From the NCBI GenBank assembly GCA_027452005.1, contig DAIDHF010000008.1, positions 1 to 64,000 of the forward strand: a stretch of DNA of 64,000 nt, given 5' to 3'. A program made the translations under genes and the position numbers. The notes under the pieces are model-generated. The model ran no database searches. It was given only the letters and a program-made list of their open reading frames with translations, and was not told the DNA's origin. Origin of the DNA: Acidimicrobiales bacterium. Lineage in GTDB: Bacteria; Actinomycetota; Acidimicrobiia; Acidimicrobiales; JAKAVM01. This document shows positions 16,058 to 24,837 of the stretch, one piece after another (position 1 is the stretch's first letter; the number at the start of each line of letters is the position of its first letter).

Positions 16058-18454
16058 GTGGCTTTTAGGGGTACTCTTGTTAGACTTTTCATAAGTCTAA
16101 GCATTCTCTTATCAATTGCCGGAAGTGAGCTAGCAATAATGCCAGCAGGAGCTGACCAACTTGCAACCAAAACCCTACCCAAAGTTGACCATCTGTCTGT
16201 TCCCCCAACCAGCTCAACTAGCAACTACGCTCTATCTACAATCTCGTGTCCAGATGTGTCTCACTGTATGGTGGTTGGTTCAGACGGGTCGGGATTTATA
16301 ACCACAGATGGAGGGTCGTCGTGGACTTCCTTTACTACGGGGGTCACCGGGCTGCTATTTGGAGTTACCTGTATAGATGATCTTACCTGTATCGCGGTGG
16401 GTGAATCTGGAACCATAGTTACTACAAGCGACTTTGGAACTAGCTGGACTGCGCAGGTATCGGGAACTGGCCAGATGCTTTTTTCGGTGTCTTGCCCAAG
16501 TACAACCCAATGCTGGGTTGGCGGGGACAACGGAGTTATCTTGACCACTCAAACTGGAGGGGCTAGCTGGGTTACCGAGACCTCAAATACTACAAACTCG
16601 TACTTCTCTATGTCTTGCCCATCAACTTTGATTTGTGTGGCTGGGTCCAACTCTAACAACATTTCCTATACAAACAATGGAGGTGCTAGCTGGCTGTCAT
16701 CGCCGGTTCCTCTTGTTGAGGGTTACTTCGGGATGGACTGTCCTAGTCTTCAAGTCTGCGTTGGGGTGGGAAGTGGTAGTTCGATAGTGTCGTCAACCAA
16801 TTCAGGGACCACATTTCAAGTCGATCTCCCGGGTTCTTCTAACCTCTACCAACAGGCTCTCTGGTCGGTGTCATGCGCCAGTATTACGACCTGTCAAGCC
16901 GTTGGGAACGATCAGCTACTAGCTACCACAACCAATGGGGGTTCAACCTGGAGTTTTTCTAGGCTCCCTGTTGTCGACACTTACTTAGGAATATCTTGCC
17001 CGACTGTCTTGATCTGCTTTGTCGCTGGGGGTTCGGGAGATATCTTGGAGACCACCAACGGTGGGTCTAGCTGGACAAGTTCGCACACTCCCTCTCTTGC
17101 TTCGACCAACTTTAAGCCTTTATTGCTTGTGGGAGACTCCATGGCCAACACCTTGGGGGTGGGACTTGCCCAGGTGGCCGATTGGTATGGATATCAGGTC
17201 TATAACGACGGAATCCTAGGGTGTGGGGTCGACGAGGGCCAGCCAATTATCTTGAACGGGACTTCTGAGAACGTGAATGGCAACTGCAACGGACAGCCCA
17301 GTCCAACCAACCTCCAACTCGAACAGATCTGGCAGGACGAGATTGATCAGATAAATCCCAGTGTGGTTGTACTCCTAGCTGGCAGGTGGGAGGCAGTCGA
17401 TCGGAACTTCAATGGGACTATGTCGAACATTACCCAGACTAGTTTTCAAGCTTACACCCAGTCTCAACTCAATAAGGCCGCCGAGATCCTAACCTCACGC
17501 GGTGCCCACTTAGTACTTCTAACCTCACCGTACTTTAGTGAACCAGGACCAGCACCTGGCCAGATATACGATCAAGACCAGCCGGCTCGGGTTGATATCT
17601 ACAATAGCCTGCTCTATAAGGTCGCCGCCGACTTTCCATCTAAAGTATCGGTTCTCGACTTGAATTCCCTTGTAGATCCAAATGGTTCATTCTCTCAGTA
17701 TATTTCCGGGGTTGAAGTAAGATCTGACGATGGCGTGCACTTTGCCATTCCAGGAGGAGAATGGATTGGAGAGTGGCTCTTCCCGCAACTGAACCAAGTA
17801 ACCCCGTCTAGCCTTTCAAGTACCGAAGGATACTGGATGGTTGGATCAGATGGATCAATCTACTCTTATGGCACGGCCCAGTTCTTGGGATCCATGGCGC
17901 AAAAGCCTCTATCCCATCCAATTGTCGGAATTGCGGTTACCCCAGACGGCCAGGGCTACTGGGAGGTTGCCTCCGATGGGGGTATCTTTGCTTTCGGGGA
18001 CGCTTCCTTTTATGGGTCAATGGGAGCCAAGCCCCTCAATGAGCCTATTGTCGGAATTGCGGCTACCCCAGATGGTCAGGGCTACTGGGAGGTTGCCTCC
18101 GATGGGGGTATCTTTGCTTTCGGGGACGCGAACTTTTATGGATCTACGGGGAATATAAACCTGGCGGCCCCGATCGTCTTTATGACCTACGATCCGGAAA
18201 CGTCCGGGTACTGGCTAGCTGCCGCAGACGGAGGCGTGTTTAGTTTTGGGCCTAACGGACTTACCTCATTTTACGGGTCAGCCGCCGGGAGTACGTTCTC
18301 GCCAGTTGTAGGTATGGCTGGTTTCGGAGGCGGTTCAGGGTACTGGCTAGCAACGCGCTCGGGGGCGATCTTTGGGTATGGCCAGGCTAGTCCTGTTCAA
18401 TCCAACATATTCCCCGCAGATAATATTGTCGGGATAGCTTCGACTGATTCCTGA
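16058..18454 (+). CDS. Secreted seven-blade propeller / SGNH hydrolase / C-terminal repeat protein
   Basis: This 798-residue protein sits inside the cobalamin operon, six bases after cobB. A signal peptide (about residues 1-33) is followed by seven blades (residues ~50-345), each with an SC-x6-C pair and a TTDGGSSW-like turn as in YCF48/BNR propellers. An SGNH domain comes next: LLVGDSMANTLG (Ser near 359) and DDGVHFAIPGG (His near 560) supply the catalytic residues, resembling SGNH domains of acyltransferases and esterases. The end (~590-798) has five ~42-residue GYWxV..DGGIFxFGDA units. It may deacylate a surface glycan or bind a ligand at the surface. A role in cobalamin metabolism is not evident, though cobalamin capture is conceivable. 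Confidence 0.8.
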   Translation: MAFRGTLVRLFISLSILLSIAGSELAIMPAGADQLATKTLPKVDHLSVPPTSSTSNYALSTISCPDVSHCMVVGSDGSGFITTDGGSSWTSFTTGVTGLLFGVTCIDDLTCIAVGESGTIVTTSDFGTSWTAQVSGTGQMLFSVSCPSTTQCWVGGDNGVILTTQTGGASWVTETSNTTNSYFSMSCPSTLICVAGSNSNNISYTNNGGASWLSSPVPLVEGYFGMDCPSLQVCVGVGSGSSIVSSTNSGTTFQVDLPGSSNLYQQALWSVSCASITTCQAVGNDQLLATTTNGGSTWSFSRLPVVDTYLGISCPTVLICFVAGGSGDILETTNGGSSWTSSHTPSLASTNFKPLLLVGDSMANTLGVGLAQVADWYGYQVYNDGILGCGVDEGQPIILNGTSENVNGNCNGQPSPTNLQLEQIWQDEIDQINPSVVVLLAGRWEAVDRNFNGTMSNITQTSFQAYTQSQLNKAAEILTSRGAHLVLLTSPYFSEPGPAPGQIYDQDQPARVDIYNSLLYKVAADFPSKVSVLDLNSLVDPNGSFSQYISGVEVRSDDGVHFAIPGGEWIGEWLFPQLNQVTPSSLSSTEGYWMVGSDGSIYSYGTAQFLGSMAQKPLSHPIVGIAVTPDGQGYWEVASDGGIFAFGDASFYGSMGAKPLNEPIVGIAATPDGQGYWEVASDGGIFAFGDANFYGSTGNINLAAPIVFMTYDPETSGYWLAAADGGVFSFGPNGLTSFYGSAAGSTFSPVVGMAGFGGGSGYWLATRSGAIFGYGQASPVQSNIFPADNIVGIASTDS
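17920..18129 (+). repeat. Tandem 126-bp coding repeat with near-identical DNA
   Basis: The blocks 17920-18003 and 18046-18129 differ at only about three of 84 positions and are offset by exactly 126 bp, one 42-residue unit. This DNA-level identity, beyond what protein conservation needs, points to recent duplication or gene conversion within the C-terminal repeat module. Confidence 0.8.
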
Positions 18455-18557
18455 CAACAAGTTAGTATCGCCAAATGTCAGATTCTCTTGGCAAGCGTGC
18501 AATTACGTACTTTGGCTTAGACGACCGACTTGGTTGCTAAGCTGTTGTCCGGGTATC

Positions 18558-18585
18558 TTGACCCACGTCAAATAACCAGTACATC
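18558..18585 (+). promoter_or_regulatory. Possible promoter upstream of cobI
   Basis: TTGACC (18558-18563) and TACATC (18580-18585) are spaced by 16 bases and lie just before AGGAAGG (18587-18593) and the cobI ATG at 18604. The -10 match is weak, and a start site this close would leave almost no leader. The preceding 149-bp spacer is the largest gap in the rightward cobalamin operon and shows no B12-box or riboswitch-like structure. Confidence 0.25.
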
Positions 18586-18603
18586 TAGGAAGGCATCCTA
18601 CAT

Positions 18604-19326
18604 ATGATTTATCACGACCCCGGTGAGTTGGTCGGGGTGGGGGTGGGCCCCGGGGTAGCCAACCTGGTAACTCTCGCCGCAATTGAAGCCCTTGAAACCT
18701 CCCAGATAGTTGTCGCCCCGTGTACGGATCTCGATACTCCCGGAAGGGCCGAGACCACGGTAAGGGGCCTCTTGCCCGATATCTCTATCGAGCGCTTGGC
18801 TATCCCAATGGGCTCTGATCCAACCGGTGCATATCAAAAGGGATGCCAGAAGATTTCGACCTGGCTAGATCTGGGTCACAAGGTGTCTTTTATTACCCTG
18901 GGCGACCCGAACATCTACTCTACGTTTTCGTCCATCTCGACCCACCTCCTTGAGATCCGGCCGAACTCAAACATTACGACCGTCCCGGGAATTATGGCCT
19001 TTCAGTATCTCGCTGCCAAGACGAACACGGTTCTCGTGGACGGCAATGAGCGTCTCAGCCTGGTAACTGCACTCGACCAGATCGACAACGTCCGTGACTG
19101 CCTAGAACGCGCTGACGACTGTGTGGTGGTCTATAAAGGTGGCAAGCACTTTGGAGAAATTACCAACGTCCTTGAAGAGGTAGCTCCAAGGTCTTTAGTT
19201 GTGGTGGGCGAACTGCTCGGGTTGGAAGAGGAGTCTATTGAATCTAGCCTTCCCATCCAGCCACGCCCCTATAACTACCTCTCAACCATGATTATTAGCC
19301 ACCCAACTAGGGCCAAAATCCTATGA
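18604..19326 (+). CDS. cobI: Precorrin-2 C20-methyltransferase CobI/CbiL
   Basis: CobI/CbiL transfers a methyl group from SAM to C-20 of (cobalt-)precorrin-2. The 240-residue protein begins with the tetrapyrrole methylase motif LVGVGVGPG, and has TLGDPNIYSTFSSI, the GDP motif of the family, and VPGIMAFQYLAA. The ATG has AGGAAGG ten bases upstream. The stop overlaps the cobM start by four bases. Whether the substrate carries cobalt is not shown by the sequence; the neighbouring cbiD and cbiG suggest the cobalt-bound route. Confidence 0.93.
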   Translation: MIYHDPGELVGVGVGPGVANLVTLAAIEALETSQIVVAPCTDLDTPGRAETTVRGLLPDISIERLAIPMGSDPTGAYQKGCQKISTWLDLGHKVSFITLGDPNIYSTFSSISTHLLEIRPNSNITTVPGIMAFQYLAAKTNTVLVDGNERLSLVTALDQIDNVRDCLERADDCVVVYKGGKHFGEITNVLEEVAPRSLVVVGELLGLEEESIESSLPIQPRPYNYLSTMIISHPTRAKIL

Positions 19327-20159
19327 TATACTTCGTGGGAGCTGGTCCCGGGGCTAGTGACCTCTTGACCTTACGTGCCGCCGATATTCTAGGCCGAGCT
19401 GATCTCGTCATCTACGCCTCGTCGTTGGTTTCAAGGTCTGTAGTCGAGCTTGCCCCTGAGGGGGCCCAGATATATGACTCGGCCGCCATGACCTTAGAGG
19501 ATGTTTTGGATATCTATGCCGGAAACCCAGACAAGACCATTGTAAGGCTCCATTCGGGAGACCCGTCGTTATATGGGGCCATCTTTGAACAGATTGCCTG
19601 GTGCCAAGAGAACCAGGTTGGCTTTGAGGTGGTCCCCGGAGTTAGCTCCATATCGGCCTCTAGTGCCCTGTTGGGTTTAGAGCTTACTATCCCCAAACTC
19701 TCTCAGAGCGTTATTATAACCCGCCTGGCTAAGAGAACCAGTGAGTCCATGCCAGATACCGAGACCATCGAGAACTTTGCCCGTCTAGGTGCCACTATGG
19801 CCATCTTTCTGTCGGGGTCCCAGCCCAGGCAACTACAACAGGCCCTCCTGGGGCCGGGGAGCCTCTACACCCCTAAGACCCCGTGTGCTGTCGTAGTCCG
19901 AGCCAGCTGGCCCGATGAGAGATACTTGGTAACCACGGTCGGGGAGTTGGCCGAGACGATGGATGCCCTAGACGCCCGACTGACCGCCCTGGTTATTGTT
20001 GGTCGGGTCGTCGAGCCAATTGCTGGCCTTTTTGGCCGAAGCCACCTTTACTCCCCGGAGTTCTCACACCGCTACCGAAAACGGTCTCTAGCCGGTTCCA
20101 CTCAAGGGCGACCGGGGGTTCGGTTCTTTAGAGACCGCGACGGAACTCGGGAACTCTAG
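19323..20159 (+). CDS. cobM: Precorrin-4 C11-methyltransferase CobM/CbiF
   Basis: The enzyme methylates C-11 of (cobalt-)precorrin-4 using SAM. Motifs in its 278 residues are FVGAGPGASDLLTLRAA at the N-terminus, RLHSGDPSLYGAI at residues 76-87, VVPGVSSISASSA, and RASWPDERYLVTTV near the C-terminus, all diagnostic of CobM/CbiF among the corrin methylases. Its ATG overlaps the cobI stop (ATGA). The last ~35 residues are Arg-rich (HRYRKRSLAG... FFRDRDGTREL) and longer than the usual end of the family. Confidence 0.94.
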   Translation: MIYFVGAGPGASDLLTLRAADILGRADLVIYASSLVSRSVVELAPEGAQIYDSAAMTLEDVLDIYAGNPDKTIVRLHSGDPSLYGAIFEQIAWCQENQVGFEVVPGVSSISASSALLGLELTIPKLSQSVIITRLAKRTSESMPDTETIENFARLGATMAIFLSGSQPRQLQQALLGPGSLYTPKTPCAVVVRASWPDERYLVTTVGELAETMDALDARLTALVIVGRVVEPIAGLFGRSHLYSPEFSHRYRKRSLAGSTQGRPGVRFFRDRDGTREL

Positions 20160-20239
20160 GTCCTATATGACATCTCCCGGACAGGGTAAAGCTCTCGAAA
20201 GCGCGAGCGTGCCCAGTTGGACCCAACTATGCGATCATC

Positions 20240-21418
20240 GTGACGGGTAACCTCAAGCGCACAGTCGAACCCGACCTGGCCCCGGAGGTGGCCAAGCAAA
20301 GTAAGTCCCTGCGTCCGGGTTGGACAACCGGGTCTTGTGCCACAGCCGCAGCCAAGGCGGCCACAATTGGACTTGTAACCGGGAAAGTCCCCGAGTCTGT
20401 CACCATAACGCTTCCCAAGGGACAGGTCGTGGCTTTTACCGTCGAGCCCCAACAACAAGATCCAGCTAGCTCTGAGGCGTCTTTTTTTGAGGGCAGACCT
20501 ATAGCAAGCGCAGTTGTGGTCAAAGACGCCGGGGATGACCCAGATTGCACCCACGGGGCACGAATACGGGCTCGAGTTTGCCCCTACGAGGGCCCCTTCC
20601 CGGACGCTTCAATAGAGCTAGACCCTGCCTTGTATGTAGGGGTCGCCGAGGGGATCGGGACCGTAACCAAGCCCGGTCTGGGTCTTGAGGTTGGCAAACC
20701 CGCTATAAACCCGGTTCCACGCCAAATGATTGCCCGAGAGGTGAGAGAGGTCTCTACGGATCGTCTCTACATTGAACTTTCAGTCCCTGGGGGACTTGAG
20801 ATGGCCCGCCAGACAACCAATGACCGCCTAGGAATAGAGGGGGGTATCTCGATCCTTGGAACTACCGGAATTGTGAAGCCGTTTTCAACTGCCGCCTATA
20901 GAGCCTCAGTGGTTCAACAGATCCAGGTAGCTGCCCGCCAAGGTGAAACCCAAATAGTCCTGTCTACTGGATACCGTAGCGAGACCTGTGCCATGGCCGC
21001 ATGGCCCAATCTCGACAAGGTCTGCTTTGTGGAGGTCGGTGACTTTATCGGGATCGCCCTGCGCAAGGCGGTAGCTGAACAGGTTTCAACTCTTTATCTA
21101 TATGCCATGGCTGGCAAGATCACCAAGATCGCGGGGGGGATCATGATGACCCACTACCACCGCTCCAATGTCGATACCGACCTACTTGCTCGGGTTGCCC
21201 GAGAGTCAGGTGCTGATCCCAGGGTCGTTGAGGCGGCTACTTCCACCAACACGGCCAGACACTTCTTTGAGACGTGCCTGGAAATAGGTGAGCTTGAACC
21301 CTTGACCAGGTTGTGTGAGATGGCCCGGGAGTCTTGCAGTGCTCACGCCTCCTACAAGGCCGAGATCTCCGTGTTTCTGGTCGATTATGAAGGGACAAGA
21401 GTAATTGCAAAGAGCTAA
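20240..21418 (+). CDS. cbiD: Cobalt-precorrin-5B C1-methyltransferase CbiD
   Basis: CbiD methylates C-1 in the early-cobalt route. The 392-residue protein has the CbiD signature LRPGWTTGSCATAAAKAA near residue 27, then ITLPKGQ, VVKDAGDDPDCTHGA and TVTKPGLGLEVGKPAINPVPR, with STGYRSET and KMAG-like YAMAGKITKIAGGIMMTH later. GTG at 20240 is taken as the start. The ~80-base spacer before it holds a small perfect stem (AGTTGG-AC-CCAACT at 20215-20228). Its presence beside CobN is unusual, because CbiD normally works on cobalt-containing intermediates. Confidence 0.95.
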   Translation: MTGNLKRTVEPDLAPEVAKQSKSLRPGWTTGSCATAAAKAATIGLVTGKVPESVTITLPKGQVVAFTVEPQQQDPASSEASFFEGRPIASAVVVKDAGDDPDCTHGARIRARVCPYEGPFPDASIELDPALYVGVAEGIGTVTKPGLGLEVGKPAINPVPRQMIAREVREVSTDRLYIELSVPGGLEMARQTTNDRLGIEGGISILGTTGIVKPFSTAAYRASVVQQIQVAARQGETQIVLSTGYRSETCAMAAWPNLDKVCFVEVGDFIGIALRKAVAEQVSTLYLYAMAGKITKIAGGIMMTHYHRSNVDTDLLARVARESGADPRVVEAATSTNTARHFFETCLEIGELEPLTRLCEMARESCSAHASYKAEISVFLVDYEGTRVIAKS

Positions 21419-21470
21419 TCCACCCCACGGACTTCGTTTTGGGTTGGCTGTCACGTAAGCTTGGGGACCC

Positions 21471-22727
21471 GTGAGTACTAGTCGTAAGTCAAGGTTCCAA
21501 ATCTCGGTCTGCGGACTCTCTATGGCGTGCCCGGAAAACCCCCGAGACCAATTTCCGGCCGGGGGCCTTAGGGACATAGCCGAGGCCGACCTTGTAGTTG
21601 CGTCCCGCCAAAACGCCAATAAGGTTGAGTCACTCCTAAATAACCGGTGTCGGGTTTTTATTATCGGAACATCAGGGTCCTCCATAGATGAGGCCATCGA
21701 CCAGATCAGACAAGATCCCGGCAAGGTTGTATTTCTGGCATCTGGGGACCCGGGATTTTTTGGGATAACTAGGCGTCTTTCCAGTGAGTTTGGACCCGAG
21801 TCTCTAACTGTTCGACCTAGTGCGTCGAGTATCTCCAGTGCCTTTGCCCATCTGGGTCTGGCCTGGGACGATGCCCAGGTGGTCTCAGCCCACGGGCGAC
21901 CCCACCATTACCTAGCCGCGATAATTGCCCGCTACCCCAAGTGTGCCCTGCTATCGGACCCGGCTCTAAGCTTTGACGTCCTAGTTGACCAACTCGGAGA
22001 TCTCAACCGCCACGTAGTCCTCTTTGAACGTCTTGGAGGCCCCGATCAGAAGATAACCCACATGGACCTAAAGGGGCTGGGTTCCCACCAAGAGCGCCTT
22101 GAGCCGTGCCTCGTTATATTTCTTCCGACCAGCTCTCGTGACTCACGCCCCTCACTTGTGTGGCCTCCTCCCCCGGGCCAGCTTGCCTGGGGGATCTCCG
22201 AGGATAAGTTTTCCAAGACTGCCAACCAGATCACCAAGCCCGAGGTCCGGGCAGTAGTCCTATCCAAGCTGTCGCTTAGTCCCACTGGACACCTGTGGGA
22301 TCTCGGGGCCGGGAGCGGGAGTGTTGGGATTGAAGCCGCCCTCTTGTGCCCACAGCTCACGGTTACCTGTGTGGAGCGCGACCCGGACAAGTGTAAAAAC
22401 ATTCAAGAAAACGCCCATTCATTTGGGGTGAACCTGACGGTCGAGTGCAAAGAGATCTCAGAGGCAATCTCCACCCTCCAAGATCCCCAGAGTGTCTTTG
22501 TCGGTGGGGGTGGTATAGATGCACTCGACATGGTCCTGTCACGGTTCGCAAGCAACATGCCCACTATTGTGGCCACGTTCAGTGCCATAGATAGGGCCTT
22601 GTCAGGATATGACCGGCTGGGACACGTGTGTGAGGTATCCACATCACAGGCCCGGAGACTTCCAGACGGAGGAGTTCGTCTAGTCCCGAATAATCCTGTC
22701 TTCGTAGCCTGGAATCGAGAGTACTAG
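21471..22727 (+). CDS. cobL: Precorrin-6Y C5,15-methyltransferase (decarboxylating) CobL (CbiE-CbiT fusion)
   Basis: This 418-residue fusion methylates C-5 and C-15 and removes the acetate carboxyl at C-12. The N-terminal ~220 residues are CbiE-like (VCGLSMACPEN, VVASRQNANK, LASGDPGFFGI, SASSISSAFAHLGL, SAHGRP). The C-terminal half is CbiT-like, with the SAM motif LWDLGAGSGSVGIEAALL near residue 275 and FVGGGGIDALDMVL. The start is GTG at 21471. It precedes the cbiGH fusion by two bases, so these genes are almost certainly cotranslated. Confidence 0.95.
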   Translation: MSTSRKSRFQISVCGLSMACPENPRDQFPAGGLRDIAEADLVVASRQNANKVESLLNNRCRVFIIGTSGSSIDEAIDQIRQDPGKVVFLASGDPGFFGITRRLSSEFGPESLTVRPSASSISSAFAHLGLAWDDAQVVSAHGRPHHYLAAIIARYPKCALLSDPALSFDVLVDQLGDLNRHVVLFERLGGPDQKITHMDLKGLGSHQERLEPCLVIFLPTSSRDSRPSLVWPPPPGQLAWGISEDKFSKTANQITKPEVRAVVLSKLSLSPTGHLWDLGAGSGSVGIEAALLCPQLTVTCVERDPDKCKNIQENAHSFGVNLTVECKEISEAISTLQDPQSVFVGGGGIDALDMVLSRFASNMPTIVATFSAIDRALSGYDRLGHVCEVSTSQARRLPDGGVRLVPNNPVFVAWNREY

Positions 22728-22729
22728 AG

Positions 22730-24607
22730 GTGGGCAGGCTATTAGATCACAACGTTTATCGTATTGAGACCTTTACGCTAACAGACCAAGGCCGCAAGCT
22801 AGCCGCAAGACTTCCCTGGAAATCTAGTCACGGCAATCTCAAAGAGGTCATCTCCAAATCCTGGGCCAACTTAGACGGGCTAGTAGTCTTTGCCTCCATA
22901 GGAGCCACGGTTAGAATCATCAGCCCGTTGCTCCAAGACAAAGAGAGTGACCCTTGTGTGGTATGCGTAGACGAGGCCTCTCGCTTTGCCGTGGTCGTAC
23001 TCGGAGGTCACGCGAACCGGTTATCTGGCAATGCTCTGGCACACGAGGTCGCAGGTTATCTTGAACTAACCCCAATTACCACGACCGCGAGTGAACTGGT
23101 CAATAGTCATCCAGGACAGTCCTCCCAAGATTTTCATCTGCTCAGGGTACACTCTGGAAGAAACCTTGCCCGGCTCAAACGGACCATAATTGATGGTCTT
23201 ATTGTAAGTGTTGATAACCATATCGACTGGGAGTTCCCTGAGAGTCCACATGAAATAGCTAGACGAGTACTTCTAGACGTGGACTTTCAAGTTGAACCTC
23301 CAGCCCTGGTTGAACACCAAGTTGAAAAACATGAACTGGCTAACTCATTTAGAGAATGCGTAGTTCACGTAACCGACCACCACATCGACGAGAGCGTCGT
23401 GGTAAATCCCCCATCTCTGATCTTGGGGGTTGGTTGCTCAAGTGACTGTCCCGAAGACGAGATAGTCGATCTAGTTGACAAGACCTTCGAGAAGCTCGGC
23501 CTGGCAAAGTCTTCAATCTGCGAGGTTGCCACAATTGATTCACGAGCAGACCATCGGGCGGTTACCAGATTCGGGGTTCCGATAAGGTCCTTTAGAGGGG
23601 CCGAACTCGACATGGTTACAGTCCCGAATCCCTCTAGTGTTGTAGAGGGATATGTGGGTACCAAATCCGTAGCTGAGGCGGCTGCCCTAATGTGTCTGGC
23701 AGGCACCGCGCGAAGGGTCCAAGAGCCTATTGATAGCAACCAAAGCGTTGGTTCAGGACTATTAGTAGAAAAGCAAAAGGGCCCCCACTGCACGTTCTGT
23801 GTGGCTCGCCGGACAAGGCCCCAGGGAGTCTTGCACCTGGTTGGACTCGGGCCTGGGAGGTCAGCCTTTAGAACGGTCCAGTGTGTTACGACTATCCAAA
23901 ATAGCGACGTCATAGTTGGATATGGCCCCTACGTTGACCAGTGCCAGGATCTTATTACTCTGAGCCAGGTAACCTTCAGATTACCAATTGGGGCCGAGTA
24001 TGAACGCGCTAGGCTGGCCCTAGAGCTGGCCCAGGCCGGATACTCGGTAAGTCTGGTATGCTCAGGCGACCCTGGAGTGTTTGCAATGGCCCCAATGGCC
24101 TTAGAGCTACTTGAACAAGATTTGGCATTTGAACGTCGAAACTTTGACGTAGAACTGGTTCCTGGAGTAACTGCTGCCAACGCCGTGTCTGGTCTCCTTG
24201 GAGCCCCTCTAGGACACGATCACGCTATTATCAGCCTCTCGGACTTGACTACTGACTGGGACACAATCTGTAACCGGATTGAGGCAGTAGCCAGTACTGA
24301 CATGGTAATAGCCCTCTATAATCCTCGCTCTGAGACGCGTACCTGGCAACTGCCTAAAGCCCTAGATATTATTTCGCGCTACCGGGCACCATCTACCCCG
24401 ATCGGGATTGTTACCAACGCCATGAGAGATGGACAGATCGTTCTCGTAACAACCCTGGCCGAAATTGACGTGGAATGCGTGACGATGAATACGTGCCTAA
24501 TAGTTGGGAACTCGACTACCCGGACTTTTTCAGATTTTGTCTTCACCCCACGGGGTCGTTCGATTCGCACCACCTCTAGATACCAGGGCGGTCAGGATAA
24601 CCCGTGA
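22730..24607 (+). CDS. Fused cobalt-precorrin-5A hydrolase CbiG and precorrin-3B C17-methyltransferase CbiH/CobJ
   Basis: The 625-residue protein joins two ring-contraction enzymes. Residues 1 to ~350 are CbiG: an N-terminal part with LVVFASIGATVRIISPLL and GGHANRLSGNALAHEVA, and a C-terminal part with LILGVGCSSDCPEDEI, TIDSRADH and GYVGTKSVAEAAALM. From about residue 366 it is CbiH/CobJ: HLVGLGPGRSAF, VIVGYGPYVDQ, VCSGDPGVFAMA, VPGVTAANAVSGLLGAPLGHD and IALYNPRSETR. CbiG opens the delta-lactone that CbiH forms while methylating C-17 and contracting the ring, so fusion would channel the product. A Cys-containing linker (CTFCVARRT) joins the parts. It starts at GTG. Confidence 0.93.
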   Translation: MGRLLDHNVYRIETFTLTDQGRKLAARLPWKSSHGNLKEVISKSWANLDGLVVFASIGATVRIISPLLQDKESDPCVVCVDEASRFAVVVLGGHANRLSGNALAHEVAGYLELTPITTTASELVNSHPGQSSQDFHLLRVHSGRNLARLKRTIIDGLIVSVDNHIDWEFPESPHEIARRVLLDVDFQVEPPALVEHQVEKHELANSFRECVVHVTDHHIDESVVVNPPSLILGVGCSSDCPEDEIVDLVDKTFEKLGLAKSSICEVATIDSRADHRAVTRFGVPIRSFRGAELDMVTVPNPSSVVEGYVGTKSVAEAAALMCLAGTARRVQEPIDSNQSVGSGLLVEKQKGPHCTFCVARRTRPQGVLHLVGLGPGRSAFRTVQCVTTIQNSDVIVGYGPYVDQCQDLITLSQVTFRLPIGAEYERARLALELAQAGYSVSLVCSGDPGVFAMAPMALELLEQDLAFERRNFDVELVPGVTAANAVSGLLGAPLGHDHAIISLSDLTTDWDTICNRIEAVASTDMVIALYNPRSETRTWQLPKALDIISRYRAPSTPIGIVTNAMRDGQIVLVTTLAEIDVECVTMNTCLIVGNSTTRTFSDFVFTPRGRSIRTTSRYQGGQDNP

Positions 24608-24837
24608 CATCTATGACAAACACCGGTTACGCTCGACACTTTGATGAAACCCAATCGATTGAGGTATCCCAGGCCTGCACGGGGTGCGGGGCTTGTCTGA
24701 TAACCTGTCCTGTCTCATGTTTGAAATCGAGCTCAAATGGTATTGTGTTTATTGGTAACGGGTGTACGTTTTGCCTTGACTGCCTAGAAGTTTGCCCGGT
24801 CGGGGCCGTGAAATTGATTAGACGGGTTGACAATTGA
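24604..24837 (+). CDS. Small ferredoxin-like protein with two [4Fe-4S] motifs
   Basis: The 77-residue protein has two classic motifs: C25-x2-C28-x2-C31-x3-C35-P and C54-x2-C57-x2-C60-x3-C64-P. It should carry two [4Fe-4S] clusters and shuttle electrons at low potential in the cytoplasm. GTG at 24604 overlaps the cbiGH stop, and its own end overlaps cbiC, so it is part of the cobalamin operon. Candidate roles are reduction of Co(II) before adenosylation or of a ring intermediate (no CobK/CbiJ reductase gene is present here). Both are inferences. Confidence 0.88.
   Translation: MTSMTNTGYARHFDETQSIEVSQACTGCGACLITCPVSCLKSSSNGIVFIGNGCTFCLDCLEVCPVGAVKLIRRVDN

Noticed and set aside
18455..18603. 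Cobalamin riboswitch upstream of cobI
   Set aside because: I looked for the B12 box and the usual paired stems in this spacer and in 13927-13985 and saw neither; a covariance search (Rfam RF00174) would settle it.
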